Notes: a model not told the origin generated them from the sequence alone. DNA of 64,000 bases from Bacteroidetes bacterium UBA4414 (GCA_002389765.1 DGQM01000024.1:86512-150511), one strand, 5' to 3'. Numbered from the stretch's first letter, positions 1 through 8,847 are shown. Numbers and translations: made by a program.

Positions 1-1
1 G

Positions 2-550
2 CATGTAGTAATAGATGTAAAGCCTGCATTTCCAACCGCTGCTGCTGAACAGAAAGAAATCTTCTCACTGGAGGCAACACCAGCTCCCGTAGCTGCTGCG
101 CCTGAAGTGCCGCAAGCTCCTGTAAACAAAATAGAAGAGCCGGCAAAACCTGTTGAGGAAACAATACAACTGGTAATAAAAAATGAAGCTCCGGCAGCTG
201 CACCAACGCCAGCATCCGTACAGGAAACACCTGTAATGAAAGTAGGTGAGCGCGTGCTGACAGCTGACGAAATAGAAGAAAAGCGACGTTTTGAAGAACA
301 GAAGCGTGCACTGGAAGAAAGAGCAGAACGCCTGCGACGCATGAGCTTCAATATCAAAACAAATGAAAGCGCAGACGATGTGGAGAATGTTCCTGCATAT
401 GTTCGCCGCAACATGCAAATAGATAATGGTGTTGCATCTTCAGATACATTCTATAGCGGTTATAGCGTAGGTGTAAATGATCAACAAAATGGTTCTCAGG
501 CAAGTATCCAAACCATCAATACATTCCTTGATGGTAAAAAGCCTGACTAA
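2..550 (+). CDS. ftsZ: Cell division protein FtsZ, C-terminal part (truncated by window edge)
   Basis: The frame is open from the first bases of the window, so only the C-terminal ~182 residues are present and the GTPase domain lies outside. What is seen is a long Ala/Pro/Glu-rich linker, a basic charged stretch (EEKRRFEEQKRALEER) and then ENVPAYVRRNMQ, which resembles the FtsZ C-terminal peptide (I-P-A-F-L-R-K type) that binds FtsA. The protein ends in NTFLDGKKPD, a tail I associate with FtsZ from this group. FtsZ forms the cytoplasmic Z-ring that drives septation. A strong terminator follows. The identification rests on the tail alone. Confidence 0.75.
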   Translation, partial: HVVIDVKPAFPTAAAEQKEIFSLEATPAPVAAAPEVPQAPVNKIEEPAKPVEETIQLVIKNEAPAAAPTPASVQETPVMKVGERVLTADEIEEKRRFEEQKRALEERAERLRRMSFNIKTNESADDVENVPAYVRRNMQIDNGVASSDTFYSGYSVGVNDQQNGSQASIQTINTFLDGKKPD

Positions 551-587
551 TATCTAGTCTCTTTTGTTATATTTCATATTGCGTAAC

Positions 588-611
588 AGCTCCCCCTTTC
601 CAGGGGGAGCT
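588..611 (+). terminator. Rho-independent terminator after ftsZ
   Basis: A perfect 10-bp stem (AGCTCCCCCT / AGGGGGAGCT) with a 4-base loop is followed by TTTCTGTTTT, 37 bases after the ftsZ stop. Confidence 0.85.
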
Positions 612-698
612 TTCTGTTTTCTTTAACATTTGCAGATTAAACGTTGCTTTCAAATACAAGTCTATCTATTAGTTCTAACAATTTAAAAACACAGAATT

Positions 699-1019
699 AT
701 GAAAAGGATAGTTTTTGCAGCCGTACTGATTGGTGCTATGTTTACCGCAATGGTAACTGAGGCTCATCCTCATGCATATAATATCAATAAGCGTCAGCAA
801 CAGCAAAAGGCACGTATTCATCAGGGAGTACGTACAGGCAAAGTGACAAGGCATGAAGCTATGCGCCTGCATGCACAACAACGTCACATACAGTACACAA
901 AACGTGTAGCAATGGTAGATGGCCGCATCAGCCCGCGTGAAAGGCAATTGATACAACGTGAACAGCATCATGCAAATCGTTCTATATACAGGGCTAAGCA
1001 TAATGCACGATACAGGTAG
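699..1019 (+). CDS. Small basic exported protein of unknown function
   Basis: A 106-residue protein with an N-terminal signal peptide (MKRIVFAAVLIGAMFTAMVTEA, probable cleavage after TEA). The mature part is rich in His, Gln and Arg. It contains two similar segments, GVRTGKVTRHEAMRL (about 45-59) and DGRISPRERQLI (about 76-87), which look like a degenerate repeat of a G-x-(I/V)-(T/S)-x-x-E helix-turn motif. It is probably periplasmic. It lies alone between two terminators, so it is likely monocistronic. I do not recognise a named family and assign no function. Confidence 0.75.
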   Translation: MKRIVFAAVLIGAMFTAMVTEAHPHAYNINKRQQQQKARIHQGVRTGKVTRHEAMRLHAQQRHIQYTKRVAMVDGRISPRERQLIQREQHHANRSIYRAKHNARYR

Positions 1020-1050
1020 TAGTGGTTTTATATATTGGTTTGGTTTTCTG

Positions 1051-1084
1051 AAGCAGCTTTCTTGATAGGAAGCTGCTTTTGTTT
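1051..1084 (+). terminator. Rho-independent terminator
   Basis: Stem AAGCAGCTT / AAGCTGCTT (1051-1059 with 1070-1078) followed by TTGTTTTT, 31 bases after the stop of the small exported protein. Confidence 0.75.
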
Positions 1085-1211
1085 TTGCGTAAACAAATTG
1101 TTACCACCATGTAAACAAATCATTGTCTGCAGGCTAAGTCTGTGTGAAGTTTTTGATGCAACGATTTTCATAGTAAGGCAACCTATTTCTTTGCAGCAAA
1201 ATGAAAATAGT

Positions 1212-3893
1212 ATGAAGAAATTGTTACTCGTTGTTGGTGCTTTACTGGCTTTGGTACAAGCAAAAGCGCAGGTAATAGCGCATCAGGGTTTTGATGCTGC
1301 GCAGACAAATACGTGGAGTTTTACCCCCACTCCGGCTGCTTATAACTATCCTACACTTAATGATGTGTGGACAGATACATTTGCATTGGGGAATACAAAT
1401 AGCGGTAATGTGCCCATCCTTGCAGCAGCACAGGGTACGCGTTTTTGGGCTATTAATGATCTTGAAAATCCTGCTACAGCTTCATTGCCTGCACCTTATT
1501 TTCACTATCTCGACTTTGCACCTGTTACACTAAACCCGTTGACCGCATATACGCTGAAGTTTAAATACTTTACACATATAGTAGGTGGTACCGGCGATTC
1601 TACAGGCTATATAGTAGAATATAATAACGGTGGTACATGGACAGCTAACTATGTAAATCTGCCGTCTGCAAATAAAATATGGGATTCTGTTCAGGTGGCT
1701 ATACCTGCAGGCAGTAATTATGTAAGGTTGCGCATACGTACACGCCTGAATGGTAATGATGACTGGATAGGATATGATGCCTTTCAGGTAGTGGCAGGTG
1801 CTACTACATTGCCTGCTACAGTGCAGTTTCAGAAAAACCTGTACATAACAGACGAGGCTTCAGACACTTTGAAAATTGGAGTTGTTCGTACAAACAAGAA
1901 TAGTAATACAACTACAGTTAATGTCTCATATTTAAACACATTCAGTACGGTTGATACCGGTGATATGCAATTGCTTACATCATCTATCACTTTCACATCC
2001 ACATCTTCGGATACGCAATACGTAAGTATCAAAATAAAGAACGATGCGTTGAAAGAAGTATCTGAATATTTTGGTCTGGAATTAAATACACCTGTAAATG
2101 CAATACTTGGCACTAATAAGAAATCCACTGTATATATAAAAGATAATGACTACACTGCACCTTCAGGCGCAAAAAATATTGAGTTAAAGCATCTGGGTAG
2201 CTATGCAGTCAGCCTTGCTGGTTCTTCTGCTGAAATAGTAAGTTATGACAGTGCTTCAAACAGATTGTTTGTAGTGAACTCGCTGAAAAACAAAATGCAC
2301 ATACTTGATTTCAGCAATCCTGCATCATTATCAGAATACAAAGTAATAAACATGGCTGCTTATGGTGGTGGTATCAACTCAGTTGCAGTGCGCAATGGTA
2401 TAGTGGCTATAGCTGTAGAAGATACCGTAAAAACAGATAGTGGTAAAGTTGTGTTTCTGGATGCATCAGGTACGTACATCAATCAGGTTAAAACAGGTTC
2501 ATTACCGGATATGGTAACGTTTACGCCTGATAGTAAATATGTGTTGACCGCAAATGAAGGTGAACCTAGTGCAGACTATAGTATAGATCCGGAAGGTTCT
2601 GTAACAGTAGTAGACATCAGCAATGGTGTAAACAAAGCTGTAGCAACTACTGTTAGATTTACTGCATACAATGGTAATGAAACAGCATTGAGAGCAAGCG
2701 GCATACGTATATACGGCCCGGGTGCAACCGCGGCAAAAGATTTTGAACCTGAATATATAACTGTATCTAAAAATAGTGATACTGCATGGATAACGCTGCA
2801 AGAAAACAATGCTGTAGCAGTATTGGATATTGCGAATAAAACTTTTACAAGATTAATGCCATTGAATACAACAGACCATAGTCAACCAGGCTATGCATTG
2901 GATGCAAGCGATAACAATGGCGAAGTATTGATAGCTAACTGGCCTGTAAAAGGAATGCACCTGCCGGATGCTATTGCCAACTATTCAATAGGTAATACAA
3001 CCTACTTGGTAACAGCGAATGAAGGTGATGCAAGAGATTATACCGCATACACAGAGGAAGTTCGTGTAAGTTCGGGTGCATATGTATTAGACCCTGCAAA
3101 ATTTCCGCAGGCAGATTTGCTGAAGGCTAATCATAATCTTGGCCGCCTGAATGCAGTGAAGAATATGGGCGATACGGATAATGATGGCGACTTTGATGAA
3201 ATATATGTATTGGGTAGCCGTAGTTTCACAATCTGGAATGCAACTACAGGTACAAAAGTATCGGATGTTGGTCAGGACTTTGAACAGATAACACTGGCAG
3301 ACCCTAAATACGGTAAGCTCTTCAACGCCAGCAATGATGGTAATGCTGCAAAGAACAGGAGTGATAATAAAGGTCCTGAGCCTGAAGGTGTAGCATTGGG
3401 CAGCATCAACGATACTACATATGCTTTTGTAGCACTGGAGCGTATAGGTGGTGTGATGGTTTATAACATAAGTAACCCTGCAGCGCCAGTGTTTGTACAA
3501 TACATTAATACAAGAGATACGGCAACATTTGCAGGCGATAACGGTCCTGAGGGTATCATCTTCCTGCATGCAAATGCAAATAAGCAAGGCAAACACTATG
3601 TGATATCTGCTAATGAAATAAGCGGTACACTGGCAGTATTTGAAGTAAAAGCTTACAAACCTACAACAGGTATTGAGCAGGTAGAATTGCCAACAGTAAA
3701 TGTATATCCTAATCCTGTGCAGCAAGGTACACTATACTTCAGCCAGACAATAAGCGGTAGCATGTACGATATGGCAGGCCATAAAGTATTAGTTTTCAAT
3801 AATGCCAATAGTGTGAATACGACTGCAATAGCAAAAGGCGTTTACTTGCTGAAAGCAGAGGGTTTCAAAACGCAACGCGTAGTAGTACAATAA
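1212..3893 (+). CDS. Choice-of-anchor I family protein with Calx-beta domain and T9SS sorting domain
   Basis: A large secreted protein of 893 residues. The ATG at 1212 begins a clear signal peptide (MKKLLLVVGALLALVQAKAQ); the frame extends further upstream but that stretch has no plausible start. In order it shows a jelly-roll-like region (about 20-200), a Calx-beta domain (about 205-315, ending VYIKDND), a beta-propeller-like domain with the choice-of-anchor I signature ANEGEPSADYSIDPEG, and a C-terminal type IX sorting domain (VNVYPNP ... KGVYLLK ... QRVVVQ). The product is expected to cross the outer membrane through T9SS and be anchored at the surface or released. The substrate is unknown. 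It is transcribed alone, with terminators on both sides. Confidence 0.9.
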   Translation: MKKLLLVVGALLALVQAKAQVIAHQGFDAAQTNTWSFTPTPAAYNYPTLNDVWTDTFALGNTNSGNVPILAAAQGTRFWAINDLENPATASLPAPYFHYLDFAPVTLNPLTAYTLKFKYFTHIVGGTGDSTGYIVEYNNGGTWTANYVNLPSANKIWDSVQVAIPAGSNYVRLRIRTRLNGNDDWIGYDAFQVVAGATTLPATVQFQKNLYITDEASDTLKIGVVRTNKNSNTTTVNVSYLNTFSTVDTGDMQLLTSSITFTSTSSDTQYVSIKIKNDALKEVSEYFGLELNTPVNAILGTNKKSTVYIKDNDYTAPSGAKNIELKHLGSYAVSLAGSSAEIVSYDSASNRLFVVNSLKNKMHILDFSNPASLSEYKVINMAAYGGGINSVAVRNGIVAIAVEDTVKTDSGKVVFLDASGTYINQVKTGSLPDMVTFTPDSKYVLTANEGEPSADYSIDPEGSVTVVDISNGVNKAVATTVRFTAYNGNETALRASGIRIYGPGATAAKDFEPEYITVSKNSDTAWITLQENNAVAVLDIANKTFTRLMPLNTTDHSQPGYALDASDNNGEVLIANWPVKGMHLPDAIANYSIGNTTYLVTANEGDARDYTAYTEEVRVSSGAYVLDPAKFPQADLLKANHNLGRLNAVKNMGDTDNDGDFDEIYVLGSRSFTIWNATTGTKVSDVGQDFEQITLADPKYGKLFNASNDGNAAKNRSDNKGPEPEGVALGSINDTTYAFVALERIGGVMVYNISNPAAPVFVQYINTRDTATFAGDNGPEGIIFLHANANKQGKHYVISANEISGTLAVFEVKAYKPTTGIEQVELPTVNVYPNPVQQGTLYFSQTISGSMYDMAGHKVLVFNNANSVNTTAIAKGVYLLKAEGFKTQRVVVQ

Positions 3894-3920
3894 GAATCAT
3901 TGCAATAGTTATAGAACAGA

Positions 3921-3951
3921 TACAGCCCGCCTGAAACGGGCTGTATTTTTT
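3921..3951 (+). terminator. Rho-independent terminator
   Basis: A 9-bp stem TACAGCCCG / CGGGCTGTA (3921-3929 with 3937-3945) followed by a T run, 27 bases after the T9SS cargo gene. Confidence 0.85.
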
Positions 3952-4260
3952 ATGGTAAACAGAGAATTGTCATAAAACATTCATATACAACAAGATGACA
4001 ATTCGTGCTACCCAACCATTTTTTCAGAAATTAGTCTATATTTGAACCTCCGGTAAAGAAATGACGGAACGATAACAGGCGGAAAATGTTGTATTCACAA
4101 ATTGGCCTGATATTTGTTTTAACATTTTTTGAAGGATTGAACAATAAGATTCAAAAAATTACGTTAACAACTTCTAAAGCAATCTGCATATAAGGCAACT
4201 TCTACACTAAACGCACTCAATGGCCTGAACCTATACGTTCAAACAATTAGTAGAAGTATT
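3952..4260. other. Intergenic region upstream of the ECF sigma factor
   Basis: About 309 bases without a gene. It is AT-rich and holds one exact TAnnTTTG box at 4037-4044 (listed separately). I see no convincing small gene, tRNA or strong hairpin here. If the box is used, the sigma factor mRNA has a leader of roughly 210 bases, unusually long for this window. Confidence 0.5.
4037..4044 (+). promoter_or_regulatory. Possible -7 box (TATATTTG)
   Basis: An exact match to the Bacteroidota TAnnTTTG element, 216 bases before the sigma factor start. No TTTG -33 element lies at the expected spacing, so support is weak. Confidence 0.35.
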
Positions 4261-4845
4261 ATGCAGTTAATCCAACAATGTTCTGACTCTGAACTGGTAC
4301 ACGCCTTCATTCTTGGCGATGAGAAGGCATTGGAAACCCTTGTCTACAGGTACAAAGACAAAATATATACCTCCATATATATGCTTGTCAAAGATAAGTA
4401 TATGGCAGAAGACATTTTTCAGGATGCATTCCTGAAGATGGTCCGTACCATGCGCGAAGGGCGTTATTCAGAACAAGGCAAGTTTTTGCCCTGGGCTATC
4501 AGGGTGGCGCACAATCTTTGTATGGATCACTTCCGGAAGGTGAAGCAGAACGTACAGATATTGCTTCCCGATGGTAAGGATATATCAGACCTACTGGGGG
4601 CTGATACACAAGGTGCATCTGACAGGATAGAAACCAGACAAGTAAATCAAAGCATCCGCCAGCTGATAGAAGAGTTGCCCGAAGAGCAACGGGAAGTAAT
4701 AGTGCTGCGTATGTATAGCGACCTGAGCTTTAAAGAAATAGCAGATATGACAGGCGTAAGCATCAACACTGCATTGGGCAGGATGCGCTACGGACTCATA
4801 AATCTTCGCAAAATGATACAAGACAAACAGATGGTGCTGCGATGA
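4261..4845 (+). CDS. ECF-family RNA polymerase sigma factor
   Basis: A 194-residue sigma-70 family protein of the extracytoplasmic-function type. Region 2 spans about residues 23-93 (AEDIFQDAFLKM and FLPWAIRVAHNLCMDHFRK). Region 4 spans about 135-185 (LPEEQREVIVLRMYSDLSFKEIADMTGVS), with the helix-turn-helix that reads the -35 element. It redirects core RNA polymerase to a subset of promoters. No anti-sigma factor gene is adjacent; the next gene, 28 bases downstream in the same direction, is rsmE. Regulation may therefore be transcriptional, or through an unlinked anti-sigma factor. Confidence 0.95.
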   Translation: MQLIQQCSDSELVHAFILGDEKALETLVYRYKDKIYTSIYMLVKDKYMAEDIFQDAFLKMVRTMREGRYSEQGKFLPWAIRVAHNLCMDHFRKVKQNVQILLPDGKDISDLLGADTQGASDRIETRQVNQSIRQLIEELPEEQREVIVLRMYSDLSFKEIADMTGVSINTALGRMRYGLINLRKMIQDKQMVLR

Positions 4846-4873
4846 AGCTGTGATTTTTGATTAAATTGCCTGC

Positions 4874-5602
4874 ATGGCATCATTACCGCTATTTTACCAC
4901 AATCAACCGCTGATTGCAAATGCAATGCTGCAACTGGATGAAGACAATGCTAAGCACATTGTGCAGGTATTGCGCATGCAAGTGGGCGAGGCATTGCGCA
5001 TCACAAACGGGCAAGGTGATGTAGCGGATGCTGTTATTACGGATGCTGCTAAAAAGCGTTGTGCTGTTACACTATCTAAAGTAACACATTACGAACCTGC
5101 CAAGCATAAACTGCACCTTGCAGTAGCATTTACCAAAAACACATCGAGAAACGAGTGGTTGCTGGAAAAAGCAACTGAGCTTGGCGTAAGCACCATTATA
5201 CCATTGATGGCTACACGTTCTGAAAAAGAACGTATACGCGAAGAAAGATGGACAGGTATTCTGGTATCTGCTATGATGCAATCGCAACAGTATTACCTGC
5301 CTGTATTGGCGGCCCCTACAAAATTTGCAGATGTATTGAGCCAATACAAAAACGTACCACAAAAACTGGTAGGGCATTGTATAGATGAGGTGTCTCGTCA
5401 ATCGCTGACGGTGGCTATGCAAGCAGCTAAAGAAACAATTGTATTGATTGGGCCTGAAGGGGATTTTACGGCAGAAGAAGTAAGGCTGTGTGCAGATAAT
5501 GGTTATGTAGGTATTACAATGGCAAGCCAACGCCTGCGTACCGAAACGGCTGCAATGAATGTGTGTGCATATTTTAATACCATCAACAATGAAGGGAACT
5601 AA
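4874..5602 (+). CDS. rsmE: 16S rRNA (uracil-1498-N3)-methyltransferase RsmE
   Basis: A 242-residue SPOUT-class RNA methyltransferase that methylates N3 of U1498 in 16S rRNA using S-adenosylmethionine. An N-terminal PUA-like domain contains HIVQVLRM (28-35). The knotted C-terminal domain carries EWLLEKATELG, the SAM-binding loop IGPEGDFTAEE and QRLRTETAAM. Length is normal for the family. It follows the sigma factor by 28 bases and its 3' end overlaps the next gene by 14 bases, so the three genes look like one transcript. Confidence 0.95.
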   Translation: MASLPLFYHNQPLIANAMLQLDEDNAKHIVQVLRMQVGEALRITNGQGDVADAVITDAAKKRCAVTLSKVTHYEPAKHKLHLAVAFTKNTSRNEWLLEKATELGVSTIIPLMATRSEKERIREERWTGILVSAMMQSQQYYLPVLAAPTKFADVLSQYKNVPQKLVGHCIDEVSRQSLTVAMQAAKETIVLIGPEGDFTAEEVRLCADNGYVGITMASQRLRTETAAMNVCAYFNTINNEGN

Positions 5603-6254
5603 GGCTATACTGACGGGCATATTATTATTGATAGCTGCTGCTGCAAATGCACAGCAGATGAAGCTGGCACTATTGGTATATGGTGGTGGTGGCGATTGGT
5701 ATGCCAATCCGACATCGTTGAAAAACCTTGCTGCATATTGCAATCAACAATTACATACCAAGCTGGCATTGCAGGAGGCACAGGTAGAGGTGGGTAGTTC
5801 CGATTTATTCAATTATCCGTTTGTACACATGACAGGGCACGGGCGGTGGGTACTGACAGATGCCGAAGCGCAAAACCTGCGTAAGTATCTGGAGGCTGGT
5901 GGCTTCTTGCATATAGATGATAACTACGGGCTTGATCAATATGTGCGCCCTGCACTGAAACAAGTGTTTCCTGAACTGACTTTAGTAGAAGTGCCGTTTT
6001 CTCATGCTATCTATCACAACGCTTTCAACTTTAACAACGGACTACCCAAAATACATGAGCATGATAAGAAGCCGCCAAAAGGTTATGGCTTGATATACAA
6101 AGGTCGCTTGGTGTGCTTTTACAGCTCTGAAACCGATTTGGGTGATGGCTGGGAAGACCCTGAAGTGCATAAGGACAATTCGCAGAAACATACAGATGCA
6201 TTGCAGATGGGCGCTAACCTTGTGCAGTATGCATTCAATGGTACTACACCTTAG
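5589..6254 (+). CDS. Exported DUF4159 domain protein
   Basis: A 221-residue protein. The ATG at 5589 starts a signal peptide (MKGTKAILTGILLLIAAAANAQ) and lies inside the last codons of rsmE, indicating translational coupling. The mature part matches DUF4159: MTGHGRWVLTDAE, a glycine-rich FLHIDDNYG turn and a late YSSETDLGDGWEDP stretch. DUF4159 proteins adopt a fold related to the type 1 glutamine amidotransferase-like group and often occur near AAA/BatA-type genes, but their role is unknown. The 3' end overlaps the convergent glycosyltransferase gene by 11 bases. Confidence 0.88.
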   Translation: MKGTKAILTGILLLIAAAANAQQMKLALLVYGGGGDWYANPTSLKNLAAYCNQQLHTKLALQEAQVEVGSSDLFNYPFVHMTGHGRWVLTDAEAQNLRKYLEAGGFLHIDDNYGLDQYVRPALKQVFPELTLVEVPFSHAIYHNAFNFNNGLPKIHEHDKKPPKGYGLIYKGRLVCFYSSETDLGDGWEDPEVHKDNSQKHTDALQMGANLVQYAFNGTTP

Positions 6255-7371
6255 TACGCTGCATAATGGCTAATACGTTAGCTGCAATTTTATCCCAATT
6301 GTACGTATCGTAAAAGCTATCTGGTATAGATGGATTTGAGGTAGTTGCATTAATTACAGCAGTAGAAAATGCGTTCCAGTCGTAGTCTTTAACTATTTGT
6401 AAGTTGTTGCCACACACAGATGGGATTAACCCTGCTGCGCCTGCCTGGCTGCTTACTACTAGCTTGTTATATCCTAGTGCTTCTACTGCTTTTGTTTTGA
6501 TGCCGCCACCTGTCATTACGGGGTTCAGCATGATGTCGCAGGCATTCAGGAAAGTGTCCAGCACAGGTATAAAACCGTGATAGCTCACGTTTTCTGTAGC
6601 ATTGATTTGTTGTTTTAGCTCATCGCTCAATCCCTTGCCTGCTATCAGCAGTTGATATTTAAAGCCTTTTGCATTCAGCAATGGAACAATATCATTGAGT
6701 ATATGCGTCAACGCTTCTTTGTTGGGTTGATAATCGAGCGCACCGAGGAAATACAACCAAGGTACGCCCGTTGGTATATTCAATGAGCTGCCCAATTCTG
6801 CTTTTGCCTGCAGATGATTAGATGGCTTTGCTACCAATGGTGTGCCATGTGGTACGATGTGACATTTAGCAGGTGAAATGCCATAGTGGTTCATTGCCCA
6901 GTCGGCATCTTCCTGTGTGATGAAGAAAATGCCATTGGCTTTTTGCATCATCGATTTTTCGAACCAGCGCATGACTGGCCACCAAGATTTGCCGATGCTA
7001 CGGAATCGTTCAGACTCAATATTATGACTGCGTATAAACCATGGTACGCCCAGCTTCTTAGCAACAGCCATAGCCGTATAGCCCATGTAGTGATGCTCTG
7101 TGTGTACATACTGGACATTGTTTTCTTTTGCAAGCTTGAAAAGCTTTCCGGTATTGCTATATGGCAGGTAGCGCAGTTTAGAATCGGAGAGTACTTTGTG
7201 CAGGCAAAAACTGTATTGTGTATTGTCTTCATTATCGGTAGTGCCCGCAACATTATCTATGCATATTTTGCCAAGGTAATGATGCAGTTCTCTGATAGTG
7301 AGCTTGCCACCGCTTTGTGCAGGTAGTATGCTGTATGGTACAATGCTGAGTATGTTGATGCCTGATTGCAT
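6244..7371 (-). CDS. Glycosyltransferase family 4 protein
   Basis: A 375-residue GT-B fold glycosyltransferase. The N-terminal acceptor half opens with INILSIVPYSILPAQSGG and contains RSHNIESERF. The C-terminal nucleotide-sugar half has PWLYFLGALDYQPNKEAL, then GGGIKTKAVEALGYNK with the conserved acidic residue, and VVSSQAG. It probably transfers a hexose in polysaccharide or glycan synthesis at the cytoplasmic membrane face; donor and acceptor cannot be read from the sequence. No other polysaccharide genes are next to it. A 7-of-8 box (TATATTTA on the minus strand, 7380-7387) sits 8 bases before the start. Confidence 0.9.
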   Translation of the reverse strand: MQSGINILSIVPYSILPAQSGGKLTIRELHHYLGKICIDNVAGTTDNEDNTQYSFCLHKVLSDSKLRYLPYSNTGKLFKLAKENNVQYVHTEHHYMGYTAMAVAKKLGVPWFIRSHNIESERFRSIGKSWWPVMRWFEKSMMQKANGIFFITQEDADWAMNHYGISPAKCHIVPHGTPLVAKPSNHLQAKAELGSSLNIPTGVPWLYFLGALDYQPNKEALTHILNDIVPLLNAKGFKYQLLIAGKGLSDELKQQINATENVSYHGFIPVLDTFLNACDIMLNPVMTGGGIKTKAVEALGYNKLVVSSQAGAAGLIPSVCGNNLQIVKDYDWNAFSTAVINATTSNPSIPDSFYDTYNWDKIAANVLAIMQRTKV

Positions 7372-7403
7372 TCAGGTAGTAAATATAAGCATCATTGGCG
7401 GGC

Positions 7404-7433
7404 AATAAAAAAGAGGCTCCTGAAGAAGCCCCT
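7404..7433 (-). terminator. Rho-independent terminator, leftward
   Basis: On the minus strand a 7-bp stem AGGGGCT / AGCCTCT (one G-T pair) is followed by a T tract. It lies 34 bases after the stop of the 41-residue membrane protein and ends that two-gene transcript. Confidence 0.7.
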
Positions 7434-7466
7434 ATGGTTGTCTAAATTAACCGCTGTGTCAGTATA

Positions 7467-7592
7467 TTATTTTACAATGAAGTAGCCAAGTGCCAGCCAT
7501 ACCAGCCCCTTTACCAGAAAGAACAGGAAGCCCCATATGCCTACGCGCTTAATCCACTTTGCAGCTTTGTTTTCTTTCATTACTGTTTCCAT
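7467..7592 (-). CDS. 41-residue membrane protein coupled to the monooxygenase gene
   Basis: A short gene encoding METVMKENKAAKWIKRVG followed by one hydrophobic helix (IWGFLFFLVKGLVWLALGYF) and IVK. The basic N-terminus followed by a membrane helix predicts a single-pass inner membrane protein with its N-terminus inside. Its ATG overlaps the stop codon of the upstream gene by one base (TAATG), a classic reinitiation arrangement, and a terminator lies just downstream. The coupling, clean topology and terminator together make it a likely real gene. Function unknown. Confidence 0.7.
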   Translation of the reverse strand: METVMKENKAAKWIKRVGIWGFLFFLVKGLVWLALGYFIVK

Positions 7593-7921
7593 TAGTTGGC
7601 TATGATTTCGTAGGTTTTAAAATCGCTGCTCATGGGTGCAGGCTTACCTTCAGCTTTAGCTTTTGCAAGGTCTTCAAAGCCACGTTTGTGGCCTTCTATA
7701 AATGCTTCGGAGCGTGTCCACGATTTAAAGGCATCTTCTGTTTCCCAATAGCTTACTATCAGATAGTTGTCGCCTTCTTTTTCAGGACGCAGTACATGCA
7801 TCTCTATAAAGCCGGGCATAGTATCTATAGCTTTGGCGCGAGAGCCGAAAAGGAATTCAAAACGCTCCTTGTATTCCGGGCTACAATTGATATAGTTGAC
7901 TGCAACAAATTTTTTGCTCAT
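7592..7921 (-). CDS. Antibiotic biosynthesis monooxygenase (ABM) family, IsdG/HmoA-like
   Basis: A 109-residue ferredoxin-like ABM-domain protein. Asn9, Trp68 and His78 fall at the spacing of the Asn-Trp-His triad of IsdG-type haem-degrading monooxygenases, within VAVNYI, SYWETEDAFKSWTRSEAF and GHKRGFE. It is therefore likely a small cytoplasmic dimer that binds or cleaves haem; an unrelated small-molecule monooxygenase activity is also possible. It is the first gene of a two-gene leftward unit with the 41-residue membrane protein. The box at 7941-7948 lies 19 bases before the start. Confidence 0.85.
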   Translation of the reverse strand: MSKKFVAVNYINCSPEYKERFEFLFGSRAKAIDTMPGFIEMHVLRPEKEGDNYLIVSYWETEDAFKSWTRSEAFIEGHKRGFEDLAKAKAEGKPAPMSSDFKTYEIIAN

Positions 7922-7940
7922 AATGGAATTGATTATGCAG

Positions 7941-7948
7941 CAAAACTA
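7941..7948 (-). promoter_or_regulatory. -7 box TAGTTTTG of the monooxygenase gene
   Basis: An exact TAnnTTTG element on the minus strand, 19 bases upstream of the start codon. Confidence 0.55.
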
Positions 7949-8013
7949 TCAGCGTCACAGAAAAGTCATTTGCTAAAAAGGGAAAAGCATTTACACAAAA
8001 AGGAAAACTGAAA

Positions 8014-8721
8014 TTAGCCTTCTATGTGTATTGATATCACGATGGTACGTGTGTTAATCTGATCAATAGCATTGCCAAGTGGTATCTTCTTATCATCAAA
8101 CTTGGCATTCATCAGGCCTTGGCTCAGCTTAATTTCAGGAGAGAAGATGAAGTTAGGGTAGTAGAACTCGAAGCCCACACCTATTTCATAACCCAAGTCA
8201 AAAGGCTTTACTTTTATGAATTCATCACTGCGGCGAGAGCGTGCATTGGCTGCAAGGTCTATATCAAACTTACCACCACCTATAGCATAAAATCGGAAGT
8301 TGTTGATGCGTTCACTTTTAAACTTCAGTTGCAGTGGCATGTGCATGTAGATAGACTCTACAGATTTGTTTACCCCGCTATCAGCACCGGTGCTGCCGCG
8401 AGCTATCAGCGACATTGGTTTTTCTGCAAATGAAAGGGATGGTACAAAGCGCAAATCAACAAACTTACTAAGGCGCAAATTACCCATCAGGCCGAGGTTG
8501 AAGCCAGGGCCAAAACGGCTTTCAATTTTTTTGAATGAATCGGTCTCTGTAAAGGAATTACTATACCTGAAACGAAACGTACTGAAATTTAAACCGAAAG
8601 TAATACCAAAATAATATGCCTTATCATCATGCTCAGGCATGTTTTGTATAACACGCTGCGCATCTGCAGGAATAGCAGATATAGCCAGAACAAGAATAAG
8701 TATGAATGTGCGTAAGCGCAT
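8014..8721 (-). CDS. porT: PorT-family outer membrane beta-barrel protein, probable T9SS component
   Basis: A 235-residue protein with a signal peptide (MRLRTFILILVLAISAIPADAQ), then RVIQNMPEHDDKAYYFGITFGLN and alternating amphipathic strands typical of an 8-stranded barrel. The 'QNMP..D.K...FGITFGLN' opening is what I know from PorT/SprT, an outer membrane protein needed for type IX secretion. Several T9SS cargo genes in this window fit that role. A generic PorT-like barrel is the alternative. A 7-of-8 promoter box (TATCTTTA, minus strand 8733-8740) sits 11 bases before the start. Confidence 0.75.
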   Translation of the reverse strand: MRLRTFILILVLAISAIPADAQRVIQNMPEHDDKAYYFGITFGLNFSTFRFRYSNSFTETDSFKKIESRFGPGFNLGLMGNLRLSKFVDLRFVPSLSFAEKPMSLIARGSTGADSGVNKSVESIYMHMPLQLKFKSERINNFRFYAIGGGKFDIDLAANARSRRSDEFIKVKPFDLGYEIGVGFEFYYPNFIFSPEIKLSQGLMNAKFDDKKIPLGNAIDQINTRTIVISIHIEG

Positions 8722-8839
8722 GTATTGTTTGCTAAAGATAACGCTTTAGTGCGAAGATACAGTATGTATTGACTTACGCAACCCTTGACGTAATACCTGT
8801 ATAAGAAAAAACATTAACATCTCATTTATACAGGTTGGG

Positions 8840-8847
8840 TAGCTTTG
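8840..8847 (+). promoter_or_regulatory. -7 box TAGCTTTG of the peroxiredoxin gene
   Basis: An exact TAnnTTTG match 24 bases before the ATG at 8872. It overlaps the upstream TTG at 8845, which rules that codon out as the start. Confidence 0.6.
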
